DNA of 64,000 nt from Phoma sp. XZ068. Lineage: Eukaryota; Ascomycota; Dothideomycetes; Pleosporales; Didymellaceae. Location of the stretch: the NCBI GenBank assembly GCA_004835665.1, contig RBKR01000010.1:992001-1056000 (forward strand). Direction: 5' to 3'. Of the stretch, positions 1 to 11,578 are shown in pieces. How positions within the stretch are numbered: the stretch's first letter is position 1; the number at the start of each line of letters is the position of its first letter. Made by a program: the position numbers and the translations under genes. The notes beneath the pieces are model-generated. The model was not told the origin of the DNA, made no database searches, and saw only the letters and a program-made list of their open reading frames with translations.

Positions 1-2
1 GC

Positions 3-675
3 TACATCAACATATTCATCGCCAACTCTGGAATTGGTGGTCCCCAAGCCGCACTCTCTAACCCACTACCACCCAACTCGACCTTGCGAGATTTCATCAA
101 ATCATGGAGCAGCGTCAGTATGGAGGAGTACGAGAAGACGTTTGAGTTGAATGTTTCTGCTGTGTGGTTTAGTATCATGGCGTTCTTGCCGTTGTTGGAG
201 AAAGGGAATGAGAATGGAAATGTGTCGCAGAGGAGCCAGGTTCTGACTACGAGTAGTATCGCGGGTTTTAACAGGATGGCGCCCAGTGGATTTGCTTATG
301 GGCAGAGTAAGGCGGCCACGACGCATTTGATGAAGCAGTTGGCTTCGAATTTGGCGCCGTATAAGATTAGGTGTAACGTTCTCGCTCCTGGATGTAAGTT
401 TTGTCGCTCTTTCTCTCTTTCAAGTTCCTGGTTTCTGTCATGGCTATTCATACAAACCTAACTTGTGCCTCGTAGTGTTCCCATCTGAAGCAGTAGCCTC
501 AATTACTCGTGATAGCGTTTTCCCTATCGAGAAAATCCCACTGCAAAGACCTGGTACTGAAGAGGAGATGGCAGGTGCAACATTATTTTTGGCTAGTCAT
601 GCTGGAGGATATTGTAATGGATGTGTTCTGTTGATAGACGGAGGAAGACTGAGTATGATGCCTTCGACGTTTTGA
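3..675 (+). CDS. Short-chain dehydrogenase/reductase (SDR), 5'-partial, 2 exons
   Basis: C-terminal two thirds of an NAD(P)-dependent oxidoreductase of the SDR superfamily; the gene runs off the left edge, so the TGxxxGxG cofactor motif is not in view. The frame is open from base 3. The NNAG-like segment appears as ANSGIGGP, and the catalytic YxxxK as YGQSK in exon 1. An intron at about 394-475 (GTAAGT...CGTAG) joins the exons to give NVLAPG-LFPSE, the usual SDR segment after the active-site helix. Exon 2 ends with the family pattern of ATLFLAS, a glycine-rich turn and LLIDGGR before the TGA at 673-675. Substrate cannot be told. No frameshift is seen in the visible part. Confidence 0.85.
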
Positions 676-1272
676 CGAGAAGTGAAATCATGATTAAAGT
701 TCAATGAGTTGTTCAAGATTTGAAAGTGGTGATATCAAAGAGAGAGTTAGATCCTTAAGTGCTTGTAAGAAGCCACAACTCATACACAAACGATATTCTC
801 GCACAGTTTGCGTTGTCTGTAATGGGGCAACTTGGGATTACCTCGTTGGGGTATGGTGGGAGATGAGGTGAACAGGGATAGGCAGGTCGGTCGCGTGAGG
901 GTGAACGTCAAACAAGTATTAGTGAGCGGAGCTTTGGGTGGCTTCACGCTATGAGCGTCAATGGGAACAAGATGCAGGAGGACTGTATCGTGGATTGACG
1001 ATAGGGACTAAACTGTGGCTCTCTAAGGGTCTAATATATTGAGGTTCCGAACGCGGATCTGTGATACTTAGCTAACAGATCCATCACGTCACTTTATCAC
1101 GTGCTCAAGTCATGGTCTTCAGGGTCTTCGAACATCCTGAGGTGAACCTGTATAGCATAACCAATGATATCTAGGTTACATGGCACGCTCGCTTATCGCA
1201 AACGTTATACTTTGTGACCAGTAACTTAGTTTAAGCTGCTCTCGTATGATGGACGTGCGGGGTCGCTGCGCA
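676..1272. other. Intergenic, no gene seen
   Basis: Downstream region of the SDR gene. No ORF with recognisable content on either strand, and no clear repeat. Confidence 0.5.
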
Positions 1273-1491
1273 CTAACAAAAATCGTTAGTCGGTTTGACG
1301 AGAGGTACCGACCCGCATGACGATCTTGCATGAATCTGCAAACCGGCTGTGCAAAAGACCACGATCCTCTTAGATATCGATGTGCGGTCGCATTTACACT
1401 TCGCTGTTGCAGCAGAATAATCTGCCACTTCTCCTCTTTGAATCGCAGCAACTGCGGCGGAGATAGCTGCTGACTCGTCTGTTCTGGCCAA
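1273..1491 (-). mobile_element. Pogo/Fot1-type transposase N-terminal remnant
   Basis: The minus-strand frame begins with a helix-turn-helix of the psq type: ISAAVAAIQRGEVADYS, then AAT-KCKCDRTSISKRI. This is the usual start of fungal Tc1-mariner/pogo transposases. After the SKRI motif the reading frame loses similarity, and the continuation appears in another frame (91-aa ORF at 1176-1451), so the copy is frameshifted and truncated. No DDE catalytic region is present nearby. It is a dead fragment in the promoter-side DNA of the next gene. Confidence 0.6.
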
Positions 1492-1763
1492 GGTTTTGTG
1501 GGTGTGGCGGGGGGTGGATCGCTTTTTTTTGGTGTGAGCTTTGTAAGCGGGTTCTCGGTTAGTTACAAATCCAAAGGAGATGCGCCGGCCCCATTGTTTG
1601 AGAGATGAGGTAAGCTCCGGCCGTTGGATGATTAAATGATTAGTATGAGGCGAAAAAGAGAAATGGATAAGAGAAATTCATATATTAAGAAGTTCAGTTC
1701 GAATTTCTCCATTCACAATCCAGTTTCTCATCCTTCGATCTCCAACAAAACACAACAGCAAAA

Positions 1764-2612
1764 ATGGCCTTCACCGAGTTCGTCGTCCCAACATTGAAGA
1801 CAGATCCTGAAACGGAAGCGACGTTCATGACCGAGCTCGCACCCTTCCTCATTAAGATCCTTGATACGCATACCACTCCTCCCAAGTTTAAATATTTCGG
1901 CAAGATTCTCCTTGAGAATGGCAATGATGTTTCGGGGGATTTCAGACTTGTAGTTGGAGTTGGTTCGTCAATTCCTCTTCCTTCTCCCTCTTTCCCTTAC
2001 TCATTCTGTCATCACCTCCGACCCTGTCCTACTGCCATCCCTTTCCCCCCTCTCAGCAGTCTCGCCAATCCAAACATAGTCTGATGCTGATACTTCCACA
2101 GAGTGGGCAGACGAGCCACATTTCGACTCGTTCGTCGCATCAGAAAATTTCCAGATCTTCAAAGACAGAGTGCTGCCTTACTCTCATGCGCTGCCAGTCC
2201 CGCAGCTATATAACACGAATGTCGAACCGGGTAATGTGTTTGGGAATGCGTTGACGGAGGTGTGGCAAGTGAAGATTGGGGAGGGGGATGGAAAAGTAGC
2301 GGAGTCGAGGGGAGCGTGGGAGAAGTTTGTTAGTGCAGTTGCAGAGGCAGGTGGCGTGAATGGGAAGGGGAAGAGTTTTCAAGGGATGAGTCTGAATCTG
2401 GAGGAGAGGAGGTGGGTTGGTGCCCTGGGGTGGGAGAGCAGTGAGGTAAGTTTGAAATTTTTTTTTGAATTTGCTGGTTGGTAGAGAGGATTTAGCTGAC
2501 TTTGAGATTCTAGATCAGAGAGAAAGTACTGGGCAGTGCAGCTGTGAAGGAAGCGAAGAAGGAACTTGATGTATTGGTGTGGAATACGTTCCTTGCCGCA
2601 TTCGCGAAGTAA
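1764..2612 (+). CDS. Hypothetical protein, 213 aa, 3 exons
   Basis: Unrecognised protein with a convincing gene structure. Exon 1 is 1764-1962, exon 2 is 2102-2445 and exon 3 is 2514-2612. Intron 1 (about 139 nt, GTTCGT...CACAG) joins phase 1 and gives VVGVEWADEPHFDSF. Intron 2 (GTAAGT...TTCTAG, 68 nt) joins in phase 0 and gives WESSE-IREKVLG. The ATG at 1764 follows a pyrimidine/CA-rich leader. The protein is acidic and soluble, has no signal peptide or membrane segment, and ends in a helical stretch (AAVKEAKKELDVLVWNTFLAAFAK*). No known domain was recognised. The first donor is the least certain junction. Confidence 0.65.
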
Positions 2613-3691
2613 CTGTAGGCAGCTAGAGAAAAACGTTCGAGGCATACTTGACCCCAACAATACGAGCTAGAAGCTGGTGATCGACTGTGTACTGAAACGA
2701 GTAGCTTGTGTCGCCAGTCGAGCAACGACTTGCTGGAGAGTGCATCATGAAGGCAAGCCCAACACTTCGCACGTGGTCAAAGACTCCTAGCAGTACCTGG
2801 AGCGCGCAGAGGAGGGCGAGCTGCTACGCGAAGCAACCAAGAAGGATGTGGAACGTTGAGACGTACTTCCACCACAAGACGGTCCGCGTTGGTGGTCAAG
2901 ACAACAACATCCGCATAAGTGTACGCAGAGGCTTTAATGTAAAAGCAGAAAACTACGCGCTAAGAAAGCAATTGCCAACACCAAGCACAATTAGGCAGCG
3001 TGCTTTACAAAGACACAGAAGCAGTAGTCTCACTAAGCAGGAGCGATCCTAACTCTACGCGGGCGCATCAATGCCGCCTAGCAAGCTCAACCTTGCGGTC
3101 AAGGAACAACATAAGCAGACCTCTAGAGCGCGTAGGAAGACTAGTACAGAAGCTTTCATGGCCGCTAGAGTGCTTTTAGCTAACAAACAGCACTCATTCA
3201 TTCACAATCTCAAGTCATTCTTCTAGGTGCTCTTTAGAACCTGCATTTACTATTACAGACGGAATATGGGGACTGTGCCACAATTCAACAAATAAAACTA
3301 TCTCGACGCTCAAGAACTAGCTGTATCAAAGAAGGGTGTTATAGACGACAAGCAAGACTTCCTTAAGATATCGCAGGCGAATTTCACGACACACTATTAA
3401 CCATTAGTCTCTTATGTCAACAGACTTCGAAGAAAGGTATTCCCCAACAGCTAGAGATGTCGGCGTTCTATCCCGCAGCTGTACCTTGATATAAAGGGGA
3501 TTCTCCGAGCAGCTCAGAGTGAGCTAGAAGAATCAGAAGGATGAAATTGCATTAGCAATCACTCTTGTAGTAGTGCAAAAGCTACGCAGGGTAGGATATA
3601 AAGCGTGTGCTGATTTGACTGGCATCTGGCTTTTCCTCGAGTATACTATGGAGATCAAAATTCGAGTGTTAGCGGGTGCAGATCATTTTCG
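2613..3691. other. Degenerate intergenic DNA
   Basis: Contains a 114-aa open frame (2708-3052, plus) rich in Arg/Lys/Ser without recognisable domain, and many scattered stops. It may be decayed transposon sequence, but no diagnostic motif was found. Confidence 0.35.
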
Positions 3692-3877
3692 ATGATAAAT
3701 GGCAAAACCCTTGGAAATCTGATGAGCGAGGGAAAGCTTTTTCCAACCGTTATTAAGCGGTACAAGCTAACTCTCGAGGGATTAAAGGAAGCCCATCGGC
3801 AAATCGAGTCGAAGACCACCATAGGCAAGAATAGTCTTGGTGTCGACGAGCCGGGTGAGGGAACGCCTTTTACTTGA
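3692..3877 (+). pseudogene. Fragment of a medium-chain (zinc-type) dehydrogenase/quinone oxidoreductase
   Basis: A short open frame reads LMSEGKLFPTVIKRYKLTLE followed by GLKEAHRQIESKTTIGK. This matches the pattern at the C-terminal end of MDR enzymes, where a small-residue/charged helix precedes the EAHR..-ES...GK segment and the final strand. The rest of the enzyme (catalytic domain and Rossmann GxGxxG) is not found upstream, so this is a relic of about 60 residues. The assignment rests on one short motif region. Confidence 0.45.
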
Positions 3878-4548
3878 GAGTGCTCTTTTCATTAGCGAGA
3901 GTATCCATATCACGGATAAACTTCATTGCCTTTTATAGATTTTGTTGTTGCATGTATCAAAACCAAACCTAGCAAGAGCCTGAGAAAACTTCTAGCGCAG
4001 TGAATTTGATCAGCTGTACGCTCTGAGTTTAACCCAACAATTTTATGCTTCGCTCATTGGACTTCTTGACGCTTTTTTCATGAATTTCATACGTCTTGTG
4101 AAGGACCTTACTTTACGAAGTTGGATCTCTGGGCGTAGGTAACCAAACTGATGATCAAACAAGTTTGTCGAGATTTATCCCCAGCACAAGATTATAGGAC
4201 AGGCTCAAGTGTTTAGCTATTTCGTGCTGCACAATTTAACCACTGACGTTCTGCCTAAGGTTGCCAAAAGAAGGAGCTTTTGGCGAAGTTAAAAGACACT
4301 GAAAAGCAACGCCACTATTGTGGGGAACAATGAACGTGTACATTGGACTCATGCAAGTGCTTTCACAATCGTAGCTAAGCCTAACAAGAGTGATAGCAGA
4401 GGAAGTAATGACTGTATTTTCTACAGCTGCAAATCCACATCGCGAAAGTATGCTGCCGTCGGTAATTGCGCTCCGCATGTTGAATTAATATGTGGTTTTG
4501 GTATGATCCCTTCTGTATCAAATATCGGCCCTCACTGCTAATCTTGTA
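3878..4548. other. Intergenic, no gene seen
   Basis: Only short, unrecognised frames on both strands. It includes the 3' flank of the minus-strand hydrolase gene. Confidence 0.45.
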
Positions 4549-5547
4549 TCACTTTACATAGGTATCTAAGAAAGCTAATTGAGCCTTGATGTTTTTCCTA
4601 AAGTGATCCCCTAGGTATATATCAAAGTGACCGCATCCTTCCAGATAATGCAACTGCTTCGGCTCTCCAGCCTTGTCGAAAGCGGCCATTTGAGAAGCTG
4701 TCGATACAAGCACATCGTTACCAGGAACGACAAACAGAAGTGGCGTAGGGGATATTCTATGAATCATAGCCTGCCCCTCAAATGTGAGCATATGAAGTTG
4801 TGTCTGAGTCGTGACAAAATTCTCCCAACGGCTTCCGCAGTCTTTTTGTCCTTTAAGGATGTCGTAAGCGTCTTGGGTGGGAAACATTGCCGTTGTCTTG
4901 GATGAGTGGGCGGACTCCCAATCTTCCGCGATGAGTGGCACAGTGGGGACTCCTGAGCCGATAACAATTTGCCTCCTATCTTCCAATACTGCTGGAATCC
5001 GATCTTTGAAGGCTACAGATCGAGTCTCGCTAGACACAGCAGGGCACTGAATAATCGCGGCTTTGATGCGTTTATCCACAGCAGCCGCATGAATGACATT
5101 GCCGCCCGCAAAACTGCTTCCCCAGTACACAATCTTCGTATCATCTACACAATCCAGTGTAGTCGCATAGTTGAAGGCATCGTAATAATCTGCTTGTTGC
5201 AAAGAAGGATTGGATTCTTGCCTCGGCAGGCCGTCGCTGTCACCCCAATTACGATTGTCGTAAAGCAAGACGACGTAACCAGCCTCATGGAAAGCAGTCG
5301 CAAAGTCAGGCAGTAGGAAGTGACGAGTACCACCAAGCTGTAAGAGCAGAGTAAGTTACTTGTCTAGCGCCGGGAGCTTGGCAAAGGATGCCGGGAGAAC
5401 GTGATGAGTGAAGGAATGGAGAGGACGTACGCCATGGGTCATGATGATACAAGGCGAAGCCTCTTGCCTTGGATACAGCCATCCGCGAAGGATAGTGCCG
5501 TCACAGGCCCTAAATTCGATGTCCTGGCGAGGTGCAGACATAGTCAA
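4549..5547 (-). CDS. Alpha/beta hydrolase, af380-like/DltD-like fungal family, 301 aa, 2 exons
   Basis: Serine hydrolase of the alpha/beta fold. Exon 1 (5547-5431, 39 aa) carries FRACDGTILRGWLYP and ends ..IIMTHG, the oxyanion region. The intron (5430-5338, GTACGT...CTTACAG) is removed, and exon 2 (5337-4549) continues LGGTRHFLLPDF...YVVLLYDNRNWGDSDG. The nucleophile elbow is WGSSFAGG (Ser about 114), the acid is in VPGNDVLV and the histidine in GCGHFDIY, so the triad is complete. Length is normal for the family. Relatives are often found in secondary-metabolite clusters, where some act in polyketide transfer or ester cleavage, and here the neighbour is a broken MFS transporter. The substrate is unknown. 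Confidence 0.82.
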
Positions 5548-6258
5548 TTGCTAATCTGCGAGGTGAAGTCTGGGTGTATCAAAAAGGAAGAACAGTTTCT
5601 TTTGGAGATACAGCCGTATATGGATGCGCAAGCTTGATTCACTAAAGTGCATTGTAATTAGGTTCACATGTTCCTGTAAGGGACTTGGAAGCACAGTTAT
5701 CTGATATTTGGTAAAGCACATTTCTCTAACCTGGAGCTGAGCGGAGATGCACCATCTTGGCGACTGTAGGTGCGCCGGTCGTCGCATTCGTAGCTGGAAT
5801 ATCATGTTGGTGTGATGTACCGCAAATATCCGCCAGCTATCGATCACAAGATAGTAGTTTTACAAGCAGCGCTTGCACATCCAGCTTCACCTTTTGTACG
5901 ATCAAAGAATTCTGTCAAAAGTGGGCCACTCAGCCCTTGCGCACTAGTCAGACGGCAAGCACCTACCGCTTCAACACGTCGACCGTAAGCATGGAATCCA
6001 GGTGCGATATATAAGATCTGGGAGCATGAAATGGGGTGAGGGCGATTGTGCGAGATTCTGTATGCGCATTTTCAAGCTGGCTCGTATCCCGTGTCTTCTG
6101 AGCTCTCGTGTTTCTGCAAAGCCATTTATCAACCGTAAATACCACAAAAGCTTGAGCACATCTCTTTGGAACTCGGGCACTGCCCAAGGCAAGACGTTCC
6201 GATCCCCAATTCGACCATCCTTTCAGCCAAGATGGAAATATCACTCGCCATGCTGCTC
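5548..6258. other. Intergenic between hydrolase and MFS relic
   Basis: Divergent spacer of about 0.7 kb. Several open frames exist on both strands but none has recognisable content. The missing N-terminal exon(s) of the MFS gene would be expected near 5900-6250 but could not be identified. Confidence 0.4.
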
Positions 6259-7873
6259 AGACCTCGATGGCAATGCTACCGAAAGCTTTTGGATCGGAGC
6301 ATTTTATTTGCTTGCCATGGGCATGTCACTGCCCATCCTGTCCAGACTGGTCAATGTATTCGACCGTAAAAGTGTTATCCTGGCATCCATAATGATGCTT
6401 GGTGTCGGCTCACTGGTCTGTGAAAGTGCCGCCACAATAGCCCTATTACTGGTGGGGTGTATCGTTCAAGGCCTTGGTGCTGGTGGGCTCACGGTACTCT
6501 CTTATGCGTTGTATGGAGATTTGGAGCCTCAAGACGGACTCAAGTTCTTGATCGCAATTAGTCTTTTCATTGCCGCCGGGACAGCTTGCGGACCTCTCAT
6601 TGGTGCTGTCCTGAGCCATGGCAATCACTGGGTTAGTCCGCTCCGGAGGAGCCAACACGTCGAGCTAACAGCTATACCAGCGCTGGATCTTTTCGCTTGA
6701 ACGTTCCTTTGTGTCTAGTGCTCGGGGTGCTCGTGTACAATGCGGGCGACGTCGAAAAGCGAGTCTCCAGTGCTGCAAAGCTATCAGACATATGCCTGCT
6801 CGCTGTTGCACTTTTCATCTCATCGATCGTTCCTCTGCTTGTAGGCCTGAGTCTTGCTGGAAGCCTCTATAAGTGGACAGACTGGCAGGTGATGGTCCCG
6901 GTTACTTCTGGAAGTATTTCTCTTCTGCTGCTCGTAGGCAAGGAGCTCATCCCAAATGAAGCCCGGTTGCCTTTTGGAAGCAGGATTGTCTTCAGCAAGC
7001 CATTGCTGGGCTTGAGGCGGCTCAGGAATTTGCACGGCGCAGCCACATTTGGGGGTGCAATGTTTCTCGGAGTGCTTGTCAGTCATTCTTTATACGCCAT
7101 AACTACCCCGCCTAACCAAGTACAGAAGTATGCGTTGCTCTTCTTCCTATCCATCTACTACAGGGTCATCAAGGAGCAGTCCGCGATCGCCACAGGCTTG
7201 CTTTTGCTTCCACAGACCGTCCTGATGGCGCCGTGTGCTGGTATAGTACTTGTCCTCGTTACGGTGTTCCGTCTGTCGTATCGATGGACGATCTTGCTGG
7301 GCTGGCTTTGCACTACGTGCGGTGTCGGCCTGCTGGCTCTGCTTGGCGCCGACAGGACGGTCGCGTTTGATATCCTGCTCAATCTGCTCTCTGGATTTGG
7401 CATCAGGGTTCTGCTGCCAGCCTTGGCTCTCAGCGCCAAAGACAGCACGGACAGCGTAGATGCTCTTGAAGCACCGACGATTCTGGTCTTCATGCGTTCT
7501 CTCGGCAGCGCTTCGGGCTTGGTTGCCGTCGGACTTGTGTTCCAACGCGTGTTGCGGGACAATCTTGGTTCAACCAAATTTAAGAGTGAAGCTGACGAGA
7601 TGACCAAGTATGCCACCACACTTATGTACTCGATTCGCGAGATGTCAAGTTCGCAAGGCAAGCGGATATTGATAGATGCGACCGACGCTGCGTACCATCT
7701 GGCTAGCCTTGTCGGTTGTTTCTTTCGCAGTGCTTGTGCTAAACTGCATCATGGTTGTGGTTACCATGAGGCAGAAGTCAAAGCCAGCCAGCCAAATTTC
7801 CGAACCAGGCGTCGACAGTGCTCCAAAGCTGGTGCTAGAGAGTGTCGGAGCCCGATTGTTCTTGGCTTGGTGA
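6259..7873 (+). pseudogene. Major facilitator superfamily drug/toxin transporter (DHA2-like), frameshifted
   Basis: Membrane exporter relic. Visible segments include SFWIGAFYLLAMGMSLP, the TM2-3 loop with FDRKSV, QGLGAGGLTVLSYAL, and ACGPLIGAVLSHGNHW (motif C-like). A standard intron (about 6632-6680, GTTAGT...ACCAG) follows, and exon 2 should start RWIFSLNVPLC. In this copy the RWIFSL part and the LNVPLC part lie in different frames (break near 6697). A second break near 7690 moves the last TM helix (TIWLALSVVSFAVLVL) to another frame, which ends at 7873. The first TM helix is missing too. A further possible intron lies near 7074-7127. With two frameshifts and no start it is most likely non-functional. 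Confidence 0.75.
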
Positions 7874-8214
7874 AGGCGACCTCAAAGCCTTCCTGGACAA
7901 CCCTGTACGTCTTAACCACGCGCCTAACGAGACTGCAAGAGCGTGAAGGAACGGCTTGCGATGCCTAGGCATGTGGACGACTTCGCGACCAAGGTTCGAT
8001 ATTAGACTTGGATCTGTTGGAAAAATGTGGCCTAGCGTTGAACCATAAGAGACCGTTTGTGGGGTAGAGGCAGCGGTGTTCCTGCACGCCGATTTACAAG
8101 TCCGCGAAACGCATACTCCAGCCATTCGACTATCATTCTTTCTTTGAGATCAGATGGAACTTGATGGCAACGCATTTGTGCGAGTCATGTCTGTTGCCTG
8201 GTTTTTGCCAGTTT

Positions 8215-8545
8215 TTACTTCCCGAGTTCATATGCATCGTCTTGCTCAAGAAGGACTTCCTCCTCAGTAAAAGAGAGTTTACACGTTGATGGTCGAGTAT
8301 CGCGTCCTGCAAGGATACCGTGGTAGCGCGTATACAGGGAAGAATAAGGAACCTCGTACGAGCGAGTTGCTGCAAAAACACTTTTGATTTGGCCTGAATT
8401 ATACGCTTGAATGGCTAAAAAAAGTTTTCCTTCAATTGCAGAAGAGTATCTTTTAGGCATGGCTTGTCGTTGTAGTTAGGAGCTGTTGACGCGTGTTACG
8501 CGTGTGGGGCTATCAGCTCGCTTGCCGAACACGTTCCTTTTAGTG
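8215..8545 (-). mobile_element. Pogo-like transposon 5' end remnant (HTH plus TIR-like end)
   Basis: The minus-strand 81-aa frame has the psq-type HTH start (IEGKLFLAIQAYNSGQ, FAATRSYEVPYSSLYTRY) followed by KLSFTEEEVLL, the beginning of the CENP-B-like helix. Catalytic sequence is lost. Beyond its start, toward 8545, lies a TIR-like end: read on the minus strand it begins ACGTGTTCGGCAAGCGAGCTGATAG, close to the TIR design of the other pogo-like elements here. A truncated, inactive copy. Confidence 0.6.
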
Positions 8546-9120
8546 CCAAGTGCTTAGGAATCAATTCAATCGAACGATACCTCGTGATAGAAAAAGGGTG
8601 TCCAGAATACTTGTATATCACTAAATTTCATTAATGAGAGACGACTGTAGTCGTTTTGCTAGTGTCTCAGTCCGCTGATCAGACGTCGGAGCCGCGTTCG
8701 GATGGTCACCCATTTTACTGAAACTGTCGCAGACTTGCCATGTGACGGGTGGCGGCGCCTGGCCAGTACAGCCAAGTATTAGCGCGAGAAGAGTTGCTCA
8801 GACCCTTTAGTGATCTTTGGTATAAGGCGGGAGTAATCACGCTAATGATCTCTTCATGGAGGGTTGTACCACCTAAACTCCTGTGGGCTTAGCTCCCGGA
8901 TAGGAGATATCTTCTTGGCACCGTAAGACCACTGTCTCCTCGAAGACCACCGTCTCGTGGACTAGCCAAAAGAGGGGTGTCAGTAAAGGGGACGTTAGTA
9001 GGATAGGCCAATGTGCTGCAGTAGGCCGAGAGGCCACGTCTACTAGTTTCGTGCAAGGGGAATACAGAGACGTTAACACGAATAAAACAAACAAATAAAC
9101 CGGCGGGCTTAGACAGCTGC
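8546..9120. other. Non-coding accessory DNA
   Basis: No supported gene. The 120-aa and 86-aa minus-strand frames here overlap a G/C-rich, low-complexity area and show no domain. Confidence 0.4.
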
Positions 9121-9198
9121 ACTCCCCAGTAAAATAAATGGCACGCCAATCCTGCTTAGTCACCACCAGACTGTGCCATTTATTTTGCCCCGGGGAGT
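9121..9198. repeat. Inverted repeat able to form a hairpin
   Basis: ACTCCCC and then AAAATAAATGGCA on the left (9121-9143) are matched by TGCCATTTATTTT and GGGGAGT on the right (9173-9198), with a loop of about 29 nt. Stem pairing is about 20 bp with one small mismatch/bulge block. It could be the two ends of a tiny decayed element. No transcription context is visible. Confidence 0.55.
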
Positions 9199-9365
9199 TT
9201 TGGGGGTGGGGGTGGTGGGTGTCACTATCTGACAACTATTGTCGAGCAACACCGGCGCAGAGTTGAAACGTGTTTTACTGTAGTATCAGGTAACGTTATA
9301 TCAATATATATATATTATCTCTTAACGTGGTTGGGATTTACGCTTGAACAGGTGCGTAAGCTTGG

Positions 9366-9414
9366 TGGGGTGGCTCACTCGCTTGCCTGGCTCACTCGCT
9401 TATCCAACACGTTA
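9366..9414. mobile_element. Orphan pogo-type TIR end
   Basis: On the minus strand this reads TA, then ACGTGTTGGA, then two tandem copies of a 15-16-bp motif containing AAGCGAGTGAGCC. This layout (ACGT end, spacer, doubled motif) is the same as the TIRs of the intact pogo-like elements at 52.7-58.5 kb. No transposase adjoins it, so it is an orphan end or the end of a non-autonomous copy. Confidence 0.45.
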
Positions 9415-9420
9415 ATGATA

Positions 9421-10193
9421 TCCACGAGTCATGTATGGGAACCCGAGCAAGACTGTTGTTCTTCAAACTACCAGCACACATGCACCAGAACACATCATTG
9501 TAATGGTGACTGCAATGGTCTCTGTATACACGCTATCACGCGTGCCTTTTTGTTGCTTCGAAGCCTGTGCCGTCGTCAACACGCCCTCGGGGTTTGCACA
9601 AACAAAGTGATGACCACATTCATGACAATCGTGTAATCATGCAGACAAAGCGGCTACGAGAGCAGTGATACAGCTGGCATGGTTCGGGTAAGTGCAACGT
9701 GCAGCAATCTGTGCAAGCATCTTCAGGTCGCGGAGCTTGGCAATACGCGAATGCTGCTGATTAGCGTCATCAGGGCGGCGCTTACCATTGGAAAGATGCT
9801 GACGGTAAGCGCCGTTGTCAGCGCAGCGCAAGGGTCAGCATGATGTTCTCAGCGTGGAGGTACTGACGGTCAGCATAACTTAATCATGATTATCGTCAAG
9901 CTAAAGTAGGAAGAAGTGTCATCTCTTACGGCCGTCTATGTCATGATCATCAATTTTACCGGACTTGTCATTGCGTGTCACAGAAACATTGTCAGCGACA
10001 ATGGCCGCAGACAGAACTTGGCTTTCTATCTATTGCCGAGAGTCTTTGATTATAATTCATAAGGCAGAGGAGCTGCTGACAACAGAGACGGCTGCGTGGT
10101 TGTCATATCAGTGTAAAAATAAGCCCAGCACGATCTTCCAATCGCTGCGGAACCACAAACCTTTTAACGATAATAAGCCATCATATCACAAGT
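9421..10193 (+). repeat. Dispersed repeat, copy A (about 770 bp)
   Basis: Similar over nearly its whole length to 43242-43988. Shared blocks include TGCACCAGAA...TCATTGTAATGG, TGATGTTCTCAGCGTGGAGG, CATTGCGTGTCACAGAAACA, AAGGCAGAGGAGCTGCTGA and ATAAGCCCAGCACGATC. The copies differ by many substitutions and small indels. No long ORF is conserved, so this is probably an old non-coding or decayed transposon family. It begins directly after the orphan TIR end at 9414. Confidence 0.75.
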
Positions 10194-11543
10194 AGTATTC
10201 CACGGAGGACAATGCGCTGGACATCGAAGGTCTCCTCATAAGCCTTATAAGAGCAGTCGAGACGTGCGGCCCCGCGACAAACACCTTGGTTGACATCATG
10301 GCCTCTGCGCTAAGCTCCACTGCTGACTCGCACCTCTTTCCAATGTAGCTTAGCCAGGAGCTGATGGAACAATACACGGCAGAGGACTCTGCTTGTCACG
10401 AGGCCTTGCACTGATAGTAATCGGTGTGTAACACGTGCCGGTCAGCGCTGGTGCATCGAGCACGAACGACAGCCTTAAACACAGCTTGAACGATTACAAG
10501 ATGTCCTCGTACGGAGGATCCGCTTGGATGTGATGAACCGTAAATAATTTATACCTCATTCTCGCATCAGAACAAACCCTTAAGCACGATCACATCCCGT
10601 CGACAGTAGGTGATCGAGATAGACACGGCGATATCGTGAACAAGGTTTCCAATACTACAAAGTAGTAGTTACAAAGGTCAAGAGCTGTATGACAGTTACG
10701 ATCAAGATAATCACTGTCGGCATTCCAAGAGCCAGGGTTGCGGTGTTGTACGACAGGTGAGCAAAAAGATCCAATAGGGGCCAATACCGAGCCGCAGGTG
10801 TGTGCACGCACTAGGTATCTAACAAGGGGTGCGGCGACGTTGACCGTGCCGCCTTTAATATCCACCCTCTTGCGATTTTGCGATTTTGCGCAGCCCGAAC
10901 TCATTTCCTCTCCCCTCTATCAAGCAACTCACCTGAGTCCTGCTCTCACCTCCTGTTCCTCCGCACCAAGCACTCTTGCGCTTGACTGCGAAAGACGAGG
11001 CGAAGTGCCCAAGCGGGTCCGACGATACCGCGCTAAAACTGAAGTTACTGTGGAAGCGAGTAACGGAGTGGGTGCGTTTTTGGGTCCGCAAATTGCCTGG
11101 TTGGGACGCCTCAAAACGTGGGCGGCAAGCGAACACCGCGGCACGCGCACAGACACAGTGCTACAGTAGATTGTATCAGCAGCAATCATTGTCGTGGCAC
11201 CCAGCTTCTGGGGATTGGGTAGCCCGATTCCGTCTGAGAGAAGCGCGCAGCGATGGCTCAATACACCCACTCTCCGCTTGCGAGCAGGTTGGTTGGTTGG
11301 TTGGTTGGTATTCATTTTACGTCTGTTGATGGGGATTAAGTCCACCATCTCGCCTCCCGAAGGGCATATACGACGTGCTAAGCTATGGACTCACAGTGCT
11401 GACACACTACCTTAGAAAGCATTTCTTGCCTGCGCGGGTATTGCTACCATTTCAGAACTACAGCTCCCCTTCCAGTTGGGGAGACTGAGCAGTGTAAGTA
11501 CATTAGGGTGATTCCCTTGCATTCTGAGGCATCTATGTGCCGT
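10194..11543. other. Non-coding stretch with simple repeats
   Basis: No recognisable gene. Overlapping frames of 93-143 aa around 10,738-11,348 on both strands lack domains and sit in a G/C-rich patch. A GGTT microsatellite is present near 11,286. Confidence 0.4.
11286..11310. repeat. (GGTT)n microsatellite
   Basis: About six uninterrupted GGTT units. Confidence 0.9.
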
Positions 11544-11576
<33 letters not shown>

Positions 11577-11578
11577 GA
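11544..11578. repeat. (GA)n microsatellite
   Basis: About twelve AG units, followed by imperfect AG-rich sequence. It lies just beyond the 3' end of the LINE (minus strand) and could derive from its tail. Confidence 0.85.

Noticed and set aside
8640..8800. Sequence with GGGTGACC-like stretch on the minus strand, resembling part of a 5S rRNA
   Set aside because: Only a short match; the rest of the 5S structure is not present.
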